DNA of 42,751 nt from an uncultured SAR116 cluster alpha proteobacterium (GTDB taxonomy: Bacteria > Pseudomonadota > Alphaproteobacteria > Puniceispirillales > Marisalimonadaceae): NCBI GenBank assembly GCA_902589185.1, contig CACIRZ010000010.1, positions 1-42,751 on the forward strand, given 5' to 3'. The notes beneath the pieces were generated by a model. That model saw only the letters and a list, made by a program, of their open reading frames with translations. It made no database searches and was not told where the DNA came from. How positions within the stretch are numbered: the stretch's first letter is position 1; every line of letters starts with the position of its first letter. Shown here piece by piece: positions 8,718-18,521 of the stretch. Position numbers and translations under genes: made by a program.

Positions 8718-9650
8718 CTAATCCAAACCAGCTAATGCTTTTGAAAATGATACAGCTTCAAAAATTTGTAGATCATCTAATCCTTCACCAACACCAACTG
8801 CATGAATAGGAATTTCGAACTTTTCAGCTAAGGATACAACAACTCCACCTTTTGCACTTCCATCTAACTTTGTAATTATCATACCTGTTAAACCTATAGA
8901 TTCATCGAAGCTTTTTAATTGAGAATGAGCATTCTGACCAACAGTGCCGTCTAAAACTACAACTTTTTGATGTGGAGCATCATGGTCTAATTTTGATACA
9001 ACTCTACAGGTTTTTGTCAGTTCTTCCATTAAATCTTTTTTATTTTGTAATCTACCAGCTGTGTCGATAATAACAATGTCAATATCTTCTTTTTTTGCTA
9101 ATTCATATGCGCGAAAAGCTACAGCAGCTGAATCTCCTCCTTCTTCTCCAGATACCACTTGTGCACCAACTCTTTTTCCCCACGTCTTTAACTGTTCAAC
9201 GGCAGCTGCTCTAAAAGTGTCTGATGCAGCTAAAATAACTGATTTTTTTTCAAGTCTAAATTTTTCTGCTATTTTGGCAGCAGTAGTTGTTTTCCCAGAA
9301 CCATTAACACCTGCTAAAAGCAAAACGTGTGGTTTAGAGTTAACTTTTTCATAAAGATTTTGTTCACGAGGTAGCAAAATTTGTTCAATTTCTTCAGCCA
9401 AAGTTTTAGCGATTTGTGTCTTTTCTATTTCTTTATTTTTATTTAATTCGAATTTCTGATCTTTAATCTTTTTTGCTATTCTACCAGCGACTTCCACACC
9501 AAGATCGGCTAGTATTAACTGATCTTCAATATCATAAAGTGTTTGTTGATCAATTGTTTTTTTCCCAGTTATAGAAGCAATCGCACCTTCCACCTTAGAT
9601 GCCGATTTGCTTAATCCAGTCTTTAATTTTTTAAACCAATTTAATGCCAT
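8718..9650 (-). CDS. ftsY: Signal recognition particle receptor FtsY
   Basis: FtsY is the membrane-associated GTPase that receives the Ffh-ribosome complex. The protein has 310 residues: a short N-terminal region (no long acidic A domain), the N bundle, then the G domain with P-loop 'GVNGSGKTTTAAK' (about residues 114-126), 'DTFRAAAVEQL', 'DTAGRLQ' and 'TKLDGSAKGG'. Its pairing with ffh, next along the strand after a 140-bp gap, puts both halves of the SRP targeting cycle together. It is 16 bp downstream of mtaB. Confidence 0.98.
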   Translation of the reverse strand: MALNWFKKLKTGLSKSASKVEGAIASITGKKTIDQQTLYDIEDQLILADLGVEVAGRIAKKIKDQKFELNKNKEIEKTQIAKTLAEEIEQILLPREQNLYEKVNSKPHVLLLAGVNGSGKTTTAAKIAEKFRLEKKSVILAASDTFRAAAVEQLKTWGKRVGAQVVSGEEGGDSAAVAFRAYELAKKEDIDIVIIDTAGRLQNKKDLMEELTKTCRVVSKLDHDAPHQKVVVLDGTVGQNAHSQLKSFDESIGLTGMIITKLDGSAKGGVVVSLAEKFEIPIHAVGVGEGLDDLQIFEAVSFSKALAGLD

Positions 9651-9666
9651 TAAATTTGACTCTTTT

Positions 9667-10968
9667 TTATCTATTTGAATTTCGAATAGTTCCTAGCAAC
9701 CCATCAGAGTTAATTTCTAAAATTTTTGTAGAAACAATTGTGCACGCTTTTACATGTTCTTTTAATTTTATTTTTGAAAAATTTGTAGAATGACCAACTG
9801 AATTATTTTCTACTAAAACTTTTTGAGTGGTTCCAATCTGACTGACTAAAAACTTATTATGTTGTTTTTCAGCTAAATCTCTAAGTTCTTTAGCTCTATT
9901 TTGAATAATTTTTTTTTGGACTTGTGGCATATTTGATGCTGGAGTATTTTTTCTTTTAGAGTATGGAAAGACATGAATATATGTAATGTTAGCTTCTGTA
10001 ATTAGTTGTATACTCTTTTGGTGAGCTTTTTCATCTTCAGTAGGGAAGCCAGCTATAAAATCACCTCCGAACACAATATCATTTCTTCGTCTTTTTGCTT
10101 CTTTTACAAAATTAATTACGTCTCTATAAAGATGTCTTCTTTTCATTCTTTTCAAAATAATGTCATCACCATGTTGAATAGATAAATGAATATGAGGCAT
10201 TAGTCTTTCTTCATGTTCAAATGCATCCATCAAGTCAAAATCAACTTCAGCTGGATCAATGGAAGACAATCTAAGTCTATGCAAATTTGGGATATTTTTT
10301 AAAATTTTTTTTACTAACAATCCTAAACTAGGCTTTCCAAAAATATCAATACCCCAAGATGTTAAATCAACACCAGTGAGAACAATTTCTTTTACACCAT
10401 TTTTTAATAAAGAATTAATAGAGTTAATAACATCTTGAGTTGATACTGACCTGCTAGGGCCCCTTCCAAATGGAATAATACAAAATGTACACCTATGGTC
10501 ACATCCATTTTGAACTTGAACAAAACCACGTGTGTGTTTGTTGAATGATTCAACAAGATGCCCAGATGTACTTTTTACTTCCATAATATCTTGAACAAAT
10601 ACATTTTGATTTTGATGAATGCTATCTTCTGGTACAAATCTCTTCCAGAAATCTTCATCAAGCTTTTCTTTATTACCTATTACAAAGTCTACTTCTGGCA
10701 TGAAATTCCATTTTTGAGGATCTATTTGAGCAGCACAACCTGTAACCAAAATTTGAGCATCTGGTCTATTTCTTTTAGAAGATCTTATAGCCTGTCTTGC
10801 TTGACGTTCGGCTTCGCTAGTTACAGCGCATGTATTAAAAATTATTAAATCACTATGACCATTCTGACTGGCAAGGTCACTAATAACCTGACTTTCCCAT
10901 ATATTTAGCCTACATCCAAAAGTCTTGATATCAGGTAAAGAGTTTTTATTTTTTGAAGTAATTTTCAT
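9667..10968 (-). CDS. mtaB: tRNA t6A37 methylthiotransferase MtaB-type
   Basis: This radical-SAM enzyme adds a methylthio group to t6A37 of tRNA. The protein (433 residues) has the UPF0004 domain with cluster cysteines at 19 (KTFGCRLN), 47 (FNTCAVT) and 78 (TGCAAQ), and the radical-SAM CxxxCxxC at 156, 160 and 163 (CDHRCTFC). 'GCRLN' rather than 'GCQMN' at the first cysteine favours MtaB over MiaB. A TRAM-like C-terminus follows. The start abuts the dapF stop codon with no spacer. Confidence 0.93.
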   Translation of the reverse strand: MKITSKNKNSLPDIKTFGCRLNIWESQVISDLASQNGHSDLIIFNTCAVTSEAERQARQAIRSSKRNRPDAQILVTGCAAQIDPQKWNFMPEVDFVIGNKEKLDEDFWKRFVPEDSIHQNQNVFVQDIMEVKSTSGHLVESFNKHTRGFVQVQNGCDHRCTFCIIPFGRGPSRSVSTQDVINSINSLLKNGVKEIVLTGVDLTSWGIDIFGKPSLGLLVKKILKNIPNLHRLRLSSIDPAEVDFDLMDAFEHEERLMPHIHLSIQHGDDIILKRMKRRHLYRDVINFVKEAKRRRNDIVFGGDFIAGFPTEDEKAHQKSIQLITEANITYIHVFPYSKRKNTPASNMPQVQKKIIQNRAKELRDLAEKQHNKFLVSQIGTTQKVLVENNSVGHSTNFSKIKLKEHVKACTIVSTKILEINSDGLLGTIRNSNR

Positions 10969-11781
10969 TTATTCTCCAATAAATCCTTCAAACACTCTTT
11001 CAGTATCTCCAGAAAGAGTTACTGATCCATTATCAAGCCACTTAATAAATAAATCTCCACCGTCTAAAACAATTTTATTTTCCTTAGCACTTTTGTCTAA
11101 TGAAGAAGCTGCTACTAATGTTGCACACGCTCCAGATCCACATGCTGAGGTCATGCCTGCTCCTCTTTCCCAAACTCTCATTCTTAGAGATTTATCCTCT
11201 AAGACAGATACAAATTCAATATTTGCAAATTCAGGGAAAATAGAATTTTTCTCTAACCTTGGACCAATAGAGTTTATATTTAAATTCTCAAGCTCTTCCA
11301 AGTTATTTATAAATATAACTGCATGTGGATTTCCAATTGATAAACAGAAAGCTTCAAACTCATCTAATTTAACATTTTGTGTATTTTGATCTTTTGATAA
11401 TGGTATTTCATTCCAACTAAACTTGGGTACACCCATATTCACAGTAACTAAATTATCAGTTTTAGAACAAACTAAGTTATCACTAACGCTTCTAATAGTT
11501 ACATAATTTAGGTCATTCTTTTTCATCAGATAATCAGCTACGCATCTTGTACCATTGCCACAAGCACCAGTTTTCGAACCATCAGAGTTATACATTTTAA
11601 CTTTAAAATTTTCAGGAGTATTTGTGTTTTCAATAATCAAAACTTGATCACATCCAATTCCTAAACGTCTGTTACTTATTTTTTTTATAAATTTTGAGTC
11701 ATGAATTATAGAATTCTTAATATTATCAAAAATAATAAAATCATTTCCTAAACCATGCATTTTTATAAATGGTATTTTCAA
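10969..11781 (-). CDS. dapF: Diaminopimelate epimerase
   Basis: DapF converts LL- to meso-diaminopimelate for lysine and peptidoglycan. The two catalytic cysteines are both present: Cys74 in 'GACGNGTRC' and Cys214 in 'TSACGSGACA'. The protein is 270 residues, a normal size, starting 'MKIPFIKMHGLGNDF', a typical DapF opening. It is first of the dapF-mtaB-ftsY run; only 24 bp separate it from xth. Confidence 0.98.
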   Translation of the reverse strand: MKIPFIKMHGLGNDFIIFDNIKNSIIHDSKFIKKISNRRLGIGCDQVLIIENTNTPENFKVKMYNSDGSKTGACGNGTRCVADYLMKKNDLNYVTIRSVSDNLVCSKTDNLVTVNMGVPKFSWNEIPLSKDQNTQNVKLDEFEAFCLSIGNPHAVIFINNLEELENLNINSIGPRLEKNSIFPEFANIEFVSVLEDKSLRMRVWERGAGMTSACGSGACATLVAASSLDKSAKENKIVLDGGDLFIKWLDNGSVTLSGDTERVFEGFIGE

Positions 11782-11804
11782 AATTTAAGCTTTCATTTTT
11801 GTTT

Positions 11805-12590
11805 TTAAAAATCAATATCAACTATAATCGGCACATGGTCCGAAGGCTTTTCCCATGACCTAGTGTCCTTATAAATAACACCTGACTTTACTAATGAAAA
11901 TAAATTTTTTGATATCCAAAAGTGATCAAGTCTTCTTCCTCTATTAGAAATTTCCCAATTTCTATTTCTATATGACCACCAAGAATAAAGTTTTTCTTTA
12001 TGTGGAACAAATTCCCTCATAATATCTACCCATGCGCCAGCCTGGATTAAGTCTAGTAAACTTTCTGTTTCTATTGGAGTATGCGATACCACGTTTAGTA
12101 ATTGTTTATGTGACCAGACATCTTGTTCTAAAGGGGCAATATTTAAATCACCAACTAAAATTTTATTTTTTTTTGTGTTTGATAAAAAATAATCTTTCAT
12201 TTCATTAATGAAAGAAATTTTATGCTCAAACTTTGGATTAATTGAAATATCTGGCTCGTCTCCACCTGCAGGTACATAAAAATTATGAAGTTCAATATTA
12301 TCAGTTATTTTGACATAAACGTGACGAGTATCGTCTTTTTTACACCAATTCAGATATCCAGTGTCTGTAAATTCATATTTTGAAATGATAGCAACTCCAT
12401 TGTAGGATTTTTCGCCTCTGTAATATTGGTGTTTCATACCCGCTTTTCTAAAAGCCTCACTTGGAAAGTTTTCGTCAGTTGTTTTTGTTTCCTGTAGGCA
12501 CATAACGTCTATATTTTGTTCATTTATAAACTTCAAAACATGATGTATTCTCAGCCTTACAGAGTTTATATTCCAAGTTGCGATCCTCAT
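11805..12590 (-). CDS. xth: Exodeoxyribonuclease III / AP endonuclease
   Basis: This enzyme cuts DNA at abasic sites in base-excision repair. I choose the ATG at 12590, giving 261 residues that open 'MRIATWNINSVRLR', the standard start; an in-frame ATG at 12620 would add ten residues unlike the family. Active-site motifs seen are 'NIDVMCLQETK', 'VGDLNIAP' and the terminal 'PSDHVPI'. All point to a working metal-dependent endonuclease. It is the last core gene before the glycan island. Confidence 0.96.
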   Translation of the reverse strand: MRIATWNINSVRLRIHHVLKFINEQNIDVMCLQETKTTDENFPSEAFRKAGMKHQYYRGEKSYNGVAIISKYEFTDTGYLNWCKKDDTRHVYVKITDNIELHNFYVPAGGDEPDISINPKFEHKISFINEMKDYFLSNTKKNKILVGDLNIAPLEQDVWSHKQLLNVVSHTPIETESLLDLIQAGAWVDIMREFVPHKEKLYSWWSYRNRNWEISNRGRRLDHFWISKNLFSLVKSGVIYKDTRSWEKPSDHVPIIVDIDF

Positions 12591-12624
12591 TGAAAAACTC
12601 GTACTCCAAAAATACTCCAAATAT

Positions 12625-12741
12625 TTAATCTTTTACTATACACTTGAACGCACACATTACTAATGTTTCAACAATAATACCTATTGGCAAAATACAGATT
12701 AAAATAAGAAAGGCAACGAAAATAGAAATTAACAAATCCAT
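12625..12741 (-). CDS. Small membrane protein, 38 residues
   Basis: I found this by hand translation. It reads MDLLISIFVAFLILICILPI, one strong hydrophobic segment of about 25 residues, then a short tail with cysteines and basic residues ending CIVKD. AAAGG lies about 9 bases before the ATG, a plausible ribosome-binding site. It lies 34 bp upstream of the xth start, so it may share its message. I do not recognise the family. The coding call rests on the RBS, the clean membrane segment and the tight placement. Confidence 0.5.
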   Translation of the reverse strand: MDLLISIFVAFLILICILPIGIIVETLVMCAFKCIVKD

Positions 12742-12836
12742 TATATTAAACCTTTACTTTGTTTCTTATAATCTTTTACTTCTTTTTTAGTTTCTTTTTT
12801 GATTGAATAGAAAGGTAAAGGGAAAATCTTCAACAA
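12741..12836 (-). CDS. Possible short cistron overlapping the small membrane protein (non-ATG start)
   Basis: This frame encodes about 31 residues, LLKIFPLPFYSIKKETKKEV, continuing as a lysine-rich end. Its TAA overlaps the next gene's ATG as TAATG, a pattern often seen in translationally coupled genes. The only start candidates are TTG codons at 12836 or 12833, with no convincing ribosome-binding site. It may be a real tiny gene, the tail of a decayed one, or chance. Confidence 0.2.
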   Translation of the reverse strand: MLKIFPLPFYSIKKETKKEVKDYKKQSKGLI

Positions 12837-12843
12837 AACAAAC

Positions 12844-13050
12844 TACTAAAATCAAACTACCTTTACTTGATCAATACATTTAATAGAATTTTGATAAGAT
12901 TAACAATGAAGAGTTAAAAAAATCTAATCAATTTGGAAGTCTCTCTTTTGTTTTATTTCATAATGCTGATAACAATCAAACAAGTTTTCTAATCATTTAG
13001 CAGGAAAATTATTTAAAAAATAATTAGTAAAATCTGTGACTGGAAAATAT
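12844..13050. other. AT-rich spacer between the core block and the glycan island
   Basis: About 200 bp with no open frame I can support on either strand, no hairpin with a T-run and no clear promoter. It marks the junction where the housekeeping genes stop and the strain-variable type of gene begins. Confidence 0.5.
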
Positions 13051-13710
13051 CTATTTAATTTTTTTAAACAAAATATCTTTTTCAAATTCTTTAAAAATGT
13101 CATATCCAAGATCATTTAGAAAATTTACCAGATCATTATCGTTTGTTATTGTTTTCTCAATAAAAATTACTGGTTTGTCTCTTTTAATTGTTTCATAAGC
13201 CCCTTTTAAGAGATTAATTTCATAACCTTCAACGTCAATTTTAATAAAACTAATATTGCTTAAATTAAAAGAATCTAAAGTCCTAATTTTTTCATCACCA
13301 TTTTTATCTTCAATGACATGAGCATTGAATGCTGCATATCCAAATTTTTCAATTGCCCATACATTATTACCAACTGAACAATTAATTGCTTTGTTACCCA
13401 AGCCAAAGGGAAATAGTTTATAGTTACTAATATGAAAATTTTCCATATTTTTTAAAAAACAAATTCTGTGAGCATTTACTAGTTCAAAAGCATATATATT
13501 TTTAAAGTAGGGTTGTAACAAATATGTCCAAAAGCCGTAGCAAGCACCACAATCAATAGCGTTATCAAATGTGTCTAATATGGATAATATATTTTTTATG
13601 TATTTAGCATCTTTTCTTACAAAATCAATTTGTTTACTTTTTAAAATTGTAGCTTTATCTGGTTCAAATACTGTCCATTCTTTACCATCAGCAATAATAT
13701 GTTTAAACAT
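13051..13710 (-). CDS. FkbM-family methyltransferase
   Basis: The protein (219 residues) has an S-adenosylmethionine fold: 'NAIDCGACYGFWTYLLQPYF' (about 51-70) is motif I and 'ISFIKIDVEGYEINLLKGAY' (about 153-172) is the FkbM signature. FkbM enzymes O-methylate sugars or polyketides. Among glycosyltransferases it most likely methylates a surface sugar. AGGAAG about 7 bases before the ATG supports this start. It shares little beyond motifs with the two other FkbM-type genes here, so these look like separate acquisitions or old paralogues. Confidence 0.85.
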   Translation of the reverse strand: MFKHIIADGKEWTVFEPDKATILKSKQIDFVRKDAKYIKNILSILDTFDNAIDCGACYGFWTYLLQPYFKNIYAFELVNAHRICFLKNMENFHISNYKLFPFGLGNKAINCSVGNNVWAIEKFGYAAFNAHVIEDKNGDEKIRTLDSFNLSNISFIKIDVEGYEINLLKGAYETIKRDKPVIFIEKTITNDNDLVNFLNDLGYDIFKEFEKDILFKKIK

Positions 13711-13929
13711 TTTACATCTTCCTATTTTTCATATAACCATAAAAAATTTTTTGACTTGATTTAAATAAAGTTGTGGTCACTATATTTTTTTTTACTATTA
13801 ACTTTATAAAAAGTTACAAGTTCATTACCTTTTTTCTATTTTTAATTATGGAAACTTTTCATACATAACCAATCCACATTATAATAATTGAAAAATAATT
13901 AAAAAAGTAACTATTTCAGAAATAATAAT

Positions 13930-14751
13930 TTATGGTTTAACTTGAAAATTGTAACTATTAACTGAGGCATAAATATTAGCTACATTTTCAATTTTATAAT
14001 TTTGTAATTCTACGGGAACGATTTTTTCTGATATAATAAAAAATTTATAATTAAACTTTGCAAGAAATTTAATGATATCTATTTTGTTAGCTTCTCTCAT
14101 TTCAATAATTATATGTGGTTTAAAATTTTTTATAATATTTTCTGCTCCCAAAAGAACTTTATAATCTTCTCCTTCAGTGTCAATTTTTATCCCATTAATT
14201 TTTTTATTTCCACTTATTGAAATATCATCAAGTTTAATTACATCAATGTTTTCTCCCGACGATGCGATTCTACCTCCCTTTGACATAAATGTCTTGTCAG
14301 GATGGCTCATAAATAAACCTTGACCTGAATAATTTGATGCAGCTCCTAAAAAACAGGAATTATTTTTGAAAAGATTATTTAATCTTAAATTTGATTTCAT
14401 TCTTCCTAAATTAATAAAGCTTGGCTCAATTGATATAAGAAAATTATTTTCATTAGAGAGTAGGCCTACAATAGTGTATAGGCCTGTATGAGACCCTACA
14501 TCAATAAAAACGCCCTCATTTTCAGTGATTTTAGACCATAGATCTAATCCTACTTTATCATGATGACCTTTCCAAAAATACGACACAACTGACGTATCAT
14601 CGTTTTTTATACAAATAAGATTAAACTTATATTTCCCCGCGGTAAAATTATATATACCTGTTAATGCTGGGAACTTATTGAAGTCGCTTACACTTAATTC
14701 TTCATAATTTAAAAAATTTTTAGATTTAAATATTTCAGCTTCTTTTGTCAT
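13930..14751 (-). CDS. FkbM-family methyltransferase
   Basis: 273 residues. 'GVFIDVGSHTGLYTIVGLLS' is the SAM-binding motif I and 'INGIKIDTEGEDYKVLLGAE' is the FkbM signature, followed by 'KPHIIIEMREAN', the usual closing strand. The N-terminal 70 residues ('LTGIYNFTAGKYKFNLICIK') precede the fold and have no name I know. It is transcribed on the minus strand and diverges from the next FkbM gene (97-bp gap). Likely target is a hydroxyl on an O-antigen or capsule sugar; that is inferred from neighbours only. Confidence 0.8.
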   Translation of the reverse strand: MTKEAEIFKSKNFLNYEELSVSDFNKFPALTGIYNFTAGKYKFNLICIKNDDTSVVSYFWKGHHDKVGLDLWSKITENEGVFIDVGSHTGLYTIVGLLSNENNFLISIEPSFINLGRMKSNLRLNNLFKNNSCFLGAASNYSGQGLFMSHPDKTFMSKGGRIASSGENIDVIKLDDISISGNKKINGIKIDTEGEDYKVLLGAENIIKNFKPHIIIEMREANKIDIIKFLAKFNYKFFIISEKIVPVELQNYKIENVANIYASVNSYNFQVKP

Positions 14752-14848
14752 GTGCTACATTCAAACATATATAATAAAAATTATCAAAACTTTAAACTTT
14801 TATAAATATCCTATTTAAATTAAAATTTTTTTGAAATAATCATTTATT

Positions 14849-15754
14849 ATGGAATATCAAGAATTTATTAAAAGAACAAACAATGCAATAATAAATAAAA
14901 GTAAAGATGAAATTCTTTTAAATAATGAAAATAGGTTTTTAAGAGCAAATCTTATTTTACAACTGCTAAAAAACACTTCTCAGTATCTTAAATTTTTTGA
15001 TTTTCAAAACAACATCATTTTCGAGAAAAACGATCCTTTTATATTGATTAATGATCTGAAATTTAAACTTGATACATTTTTTTTCTTAAAAAAATCTGGA
15101 ACTCCTCATATCTCAGATGTAAAAAACACAATATCTTTTATTAAAAGTTATAATTTAAACCCTAAAGTAATAATTGACCTTGGAGCTTGTTGGGGAGAAT
15201 ACAGCTTATTTTTAGCCAAAGAATTCAAAAAATCAAAGATTTACAGCATTGAAGGCTCTCAAAAGAACTATGAAATTTTATTAACTAATTTAAAATATAA
15301 CTCATCCATTTCAAAATTTGTACTTCCATATAACCTAATTATTTCAAATCAAAATGGAATACAAGAAATCACAAATGAAATTGGCACAATGAATACAGTA
15401 AGAGATTTTTCTACAAATTTTAAAAATTTTACAAAAATGACTTCAAGTACACTCACTAATTTTTGTAATAAAAATTCTATAGAACGTATTGATTTTATAA
15501 AAATTGATATAGAGGGAAGTGAGTTAAAATTACTTAATGATTTAAATAACTTGTCAATAAGATCGATTCAGATTGAATTAATCAATTATAACTCTATAGA
15601 AAAAATTGTACATTTTATAAAAACACTATCAAATAATTTCCAATATGTGAAATATGATAATCAAGAAATAATTAATTTAGACCAAACAATAGATTTAATA
15701 AAAAAAACTTTACAAAAAAAACCAACTATTGATATTTTTTTAATAAAAAAATGA
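14849..15754 (+). CDS. FkbM-family methyltransferase
   Basis: 301 residues, plus strand. Motif I is 'VIIDLGACWGEYSLFLAKEF' (about 108-127), with 'IYSIEGSQKNYEIL' as the second strand, and 'IDFIKIDIEGSELKLLNDLN' is the FkbM signature. An N-terminal extension of about 100 residues has no recognised domain. Its last codons overlap the next gene by ATGA, so the two are translated together. No strong ribosome-binding site precedes the ATG. Confidence 0.8.
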   Translation: MEYQEFIKRTNNAIINKSKDEILLNNENRFLRANLILQLLKNTSQYLKFFDFQNNIIFEKNDPFILINDLKFKLDTFFFLKKSGTPHISDVKNTISFIKSYNLNPKVIIDLGACWGEYSLFLAKEFKKSKIYSIEGSQKNYEILLTNLKYNSSISKFVLPYNLIISNQNGIQEITNEIGTMNTVRDFSTNFKNFTKMTSSTLTNFCNKNSIERIDFIKIDIEGSELKLLNDLNNLSIRSIQIELINYNSIEKIVHFIKTLSNNFQYVKYDNQEIINLDQTIDLIKKTLQKKPTIDIFLIKK

Positions 15755-16659
15755 TCCAAATTTGTCTAACAAAATTTACTAATGGACCATGGGAAGAAAT
15801 GACAATTAAAGCCTTTAACAAAGCTTTGTCATACTACAAAAATAAATTTGAAATAGATATAATAAAAGGCTATCCCCAAAAAAATTATGATATAATCATT
15901 CTTGTTGGTATTAGGTCAATCGTCAAAAGAAAATTAGATCCAAAAAAAATTTTACCATATTGTAAGAAACTTGTCGATATGGGGGATAGCGGCATGGATC
16001 CAAGAACTAATTTTGAAGATCTCTATTTTTACTTTCTACCATCAAAAAACAAATTGCATGATCATTATGTATATTTACCTAAATATATAATTGCTGATGA
16101 ACTTTATCCAGAAAAATATAATGATGATAAACTTACAATTTATATTGATCATTTTAAATATCAAAATGAAGATGAAAGGGAAGTATCGATTAAATCAATA
16201 AATAAGATTTTTGATTCAATTCACAAGTCTAATATTCCCTTAAGAATATTTTATCATACATCAAAAGGAATAGAATTAAATAGATTGACACCAGAAATTA
16301 CAAAAACAAATGTACAAATCGCAAAATTTCTACCCTTTAATGAAATAGTTAAATATTATAGAAAAACCGATATTTTCTTTCCAACTCACAGAGAAACACA
16401 AGGAATGGTTGCACAAGAAATTGCAGCTTGTGGCGGCATTACTATGTTACAAGCATGGATGTACCCTACAAATACACTTAGTCAATTCGCACATATATTA
16501 TACAAAGAGGAGGATTATATAGATTTTCTATCCATAAAAGAAAATATAAAAAAAATAACGCATGAAAAAATTAGAAATCACACTTTAGAAAAGTGTAATT
16601 TTGAAAAATTTAAAAATACCTTATGCCAAGCTTTATTAAATTTAATAAGAGTAACTTAA
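15751..16659 (+). CDS. Glycosyltransferase, GT-B-like
   Basis: 302 residues, start overlapping the preceding gene by four bases. The C-terminal half has features of family-1/4-type transferases: 'FLPFNEIVKYYRKTDIFFPT' and then 'HRETQGMVAQEIAACGG', the place where an acidic residue and glycines bind the nucleotide-sugar. The N-terminal half is short. It probably adds a sugar to a surface polysaccharide intermediate in the cytoplasm; donor and acceptor are not readable. Confidence 0.65.
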   Translation: MIQICLTKFTNGPWEEMTIKAFNKALSYYKNKFEIDIIKGYPQKNYDIIILVGIRSIVKRKLDPKKILPYCKKLVDMGDSGMDPRTNFEDLYFYFLPSKNKLHDHYVYLPKYIIADELYPEKYNDDKLTIYIDHFKYQNEDEREVSIKSINKIFDSIHKSNIPLRIFYHTSKGIELNRLTPEITKTNVQIAKFLPFNEIVKYYRKTDIFFPTHRETQGMVAQEIAACGGITMLQAWMYPTNTLSQFAHILYKEEDYIDFLSIKENIKKITHEKIRNHTLEKCNFEKFKNTLCQALLNLIRVT

Positions 16660-16709
16660 ATAATTTTCTTAATAGTAAAGTATTTTATAAATTTTAGATA
16701 TTATTAAAC

Positions 16710-18413
16710 CTAAAAATTCATTTCATATGTTTTTTTCCAAGTCATAAAATGTAATAGAGGTGCCCATCTTTTATCTTCAGGCAGTTTTTTTATATCAGTT
16801 ATTTGACTAGCGATTCTATTTATTTCGCTACATTCTTTTTTATACTGGGATCTCCATAAATTTATTGGAGCGGTCCAGCCTGTTTTAGACTTGTCAATTA
16901 TGCTTTGTGGTAAGATGTTTTTGTAGGAATTCCTACTAATACTTTTTAAACTTTCTAATGAGTTATTCATCTTAAATGAAGAGTGAATATTCATGCAATA
17001 ACTAATCATTTTTTTACTGGCAAATGGAAATCTACCTTCCATTGAGTAAAGCATTCCTAGTCTATCATTTCTTCTAAAATAGTCCTCTGAACATAAGCCC
17101 TGCTGATCTAATCTCATATAGCTTGATACAGGGTCATCTTTATCCCATAACGAAACTGGAAAAATTGTGTCAATTAATAAATCTATCAATTCGTTTATAT
17201 TTATCTTCATTTTAAATGATGGTGGTCTTATCAATCTTTTAGTAAGCCAAAACAATACGCATTGTCTGTATGATTTAAAATTTTGTCTGTAAGCATTTAT
17301 ATATGAGGGATAACCACAAAGTATCTCATCACCCATATCACCTGCTAAAGTTATTACAATTCCATGTTTACTCATAACATCATTCATATGTGCGTACATT
17401 GGTATACTAGGATTATATAGTGGCTCTTCTAAAGCTTCAACACTAGTCTTCCAATATTTTGCATATAATTTTGGTGAGTGAATAACCATTGTATGATTAA
17501 AACCAGAAACATGAGCTAATTTTTTTGCTTCAGAACTATCAGAATTATAATCTTCATTAGGATCAGCTGGACAAGGCTGAATATGATTAGTAAATGTTTT
17601 CTGATTTGTATATTTCTTAGCATGAATGGCAATCATTGCTGAATCAAGTCCACCACTAAGAAATGTTCCAATTGGTCTTGTGCCAATTAAACTTTCTTGA
17701 ATTGTCTTATCAAATACATCTCTAAACTCTTCTTCCTTAAATGATAACCCTTTGCCACCTAATACTATATTTCTTTTTACTTGAATTAATTTTTTAGTCT
17801 TAATGTCATATTTCATTGTCTCACCAGGCATTACTTTTTTTATACCTCTAAAAAAACTATGATTTGACACATTCAAACCTGAAATATTCCAACATGCAAA
17901 TGCTGTATGGTCTATATTTCTTGAACCTGACACTATATCAAGCAATCCTTTAGCTTCAGAACCAAAAACAATTACTCCATTATTTTGAGAATAATATAAT
18001 GGTTTTATACCTGCATGATCTCTACTTAAAAAAAGTTGTTTTGTTTTTATATTCCACAACACAAAGGCATGCATTGAATCGATTTGATCAATAAAATCAA
18101 TACCAAACTCGTCTAATCCCCAGGCTAATAATTCTGTATCACATTGAGTTTTAGGTTTAAAATTTGGGTATCTATTGCATAAATCATAATAATTAAAAAT
18201 TTCCCCATTATATATTAAAATATTTCCCTTATTTGTCTTCCATGGTTGAATTCCTTGTAATGGAGTATCTGTAATTGATAGTAAATTATGTCCTAAAGTC
18301 ACATTTTCATCACAGTAAGTATCATTGTTGTCAGGTCCTCTATAATGACACTTACGCATGTATGATTTTACCCAAGAGAGGTTTCTCTCAGATATTCCAT
18401 AAATTCCACACAT
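16710..18413 (-). CDS. Asparagine synthase (glutamine-hydrolysing) type amidotransferase
   Basis: 567 residues with both domains: an N-terminal glutaminase with Cys2 after the initiator Met ('MCGIYGI') and 'IYNGEIFNYYDL', then a synthetase domain with the ATP loop 'SGGLDSAM' (253-260) and 'GDMGDEILCGYP'. In general these make asparagine. In polysaccharide clusters close relatives (WbpS-like) amidate uronic-acid sugars, and the position between glycosyltransferases favours that. Both readings remain open. The gene is convergent with the preceding GT (50-bp gap) and divergent from the next. Confidence 0.85.
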   Translation of the reverse strand: MCGIYGISERNLSWVKSYMRKCHYRGPDNNDTYCDENVTLGHNLLSITDTPLQGIQPWKTNKGNILIYNGEIFNYYDLCNRYPNFKPKTQCDTELLAWGLDEFGIDFIDQIDSMHAFVLWNIKTKQLFLSRDHAGIKPLYYSQNNGVIVFGSEAKGLLDIVSGSRNIDHTAFACWNISGLNVSNHSFFRGIKKVMPGETMKYDIKTKKLIQVKRNIVLGGKGLSFKEEEFRDVFDKTIQESLIGTRPIGTFLSGGLDSAMIAIHAKKYTNQKTFTNHIQPCPADPNEDYNSDSSEAKKLAHVSGFNHTMVIHSPKLYAKYWKTSVEALEEPLYNPSIPMYAHMNDVMSKHGIVITLAGDMGDEILCGYPSYINAYRQNFKSYRQCVLFWLTKRLIRPPSFKMKININELIDLLIDTIFPVSLWDKDDPVSSYMRLDQQGLCSEDYFRRNDRLGMLYSMEGRFPFASKKMISYCMNIHSSFKMNNSLESLKSISRNSYKNILPQSIIDKSKTGWTAPINLWRSQYKKECSEINRIASQITDIKKLPEDKRWAPLLHFMTWKKTYEMNF

Positions 18414-18521
18414 TAAAATCCCATAAGATAATTGCTATTTATTAAAATAATTTACATTAAAAAATTTAAACATAACAAAAAATAAATTTAAAATCTTTTA
18501 AAAATATTTTAATTAGTATAT

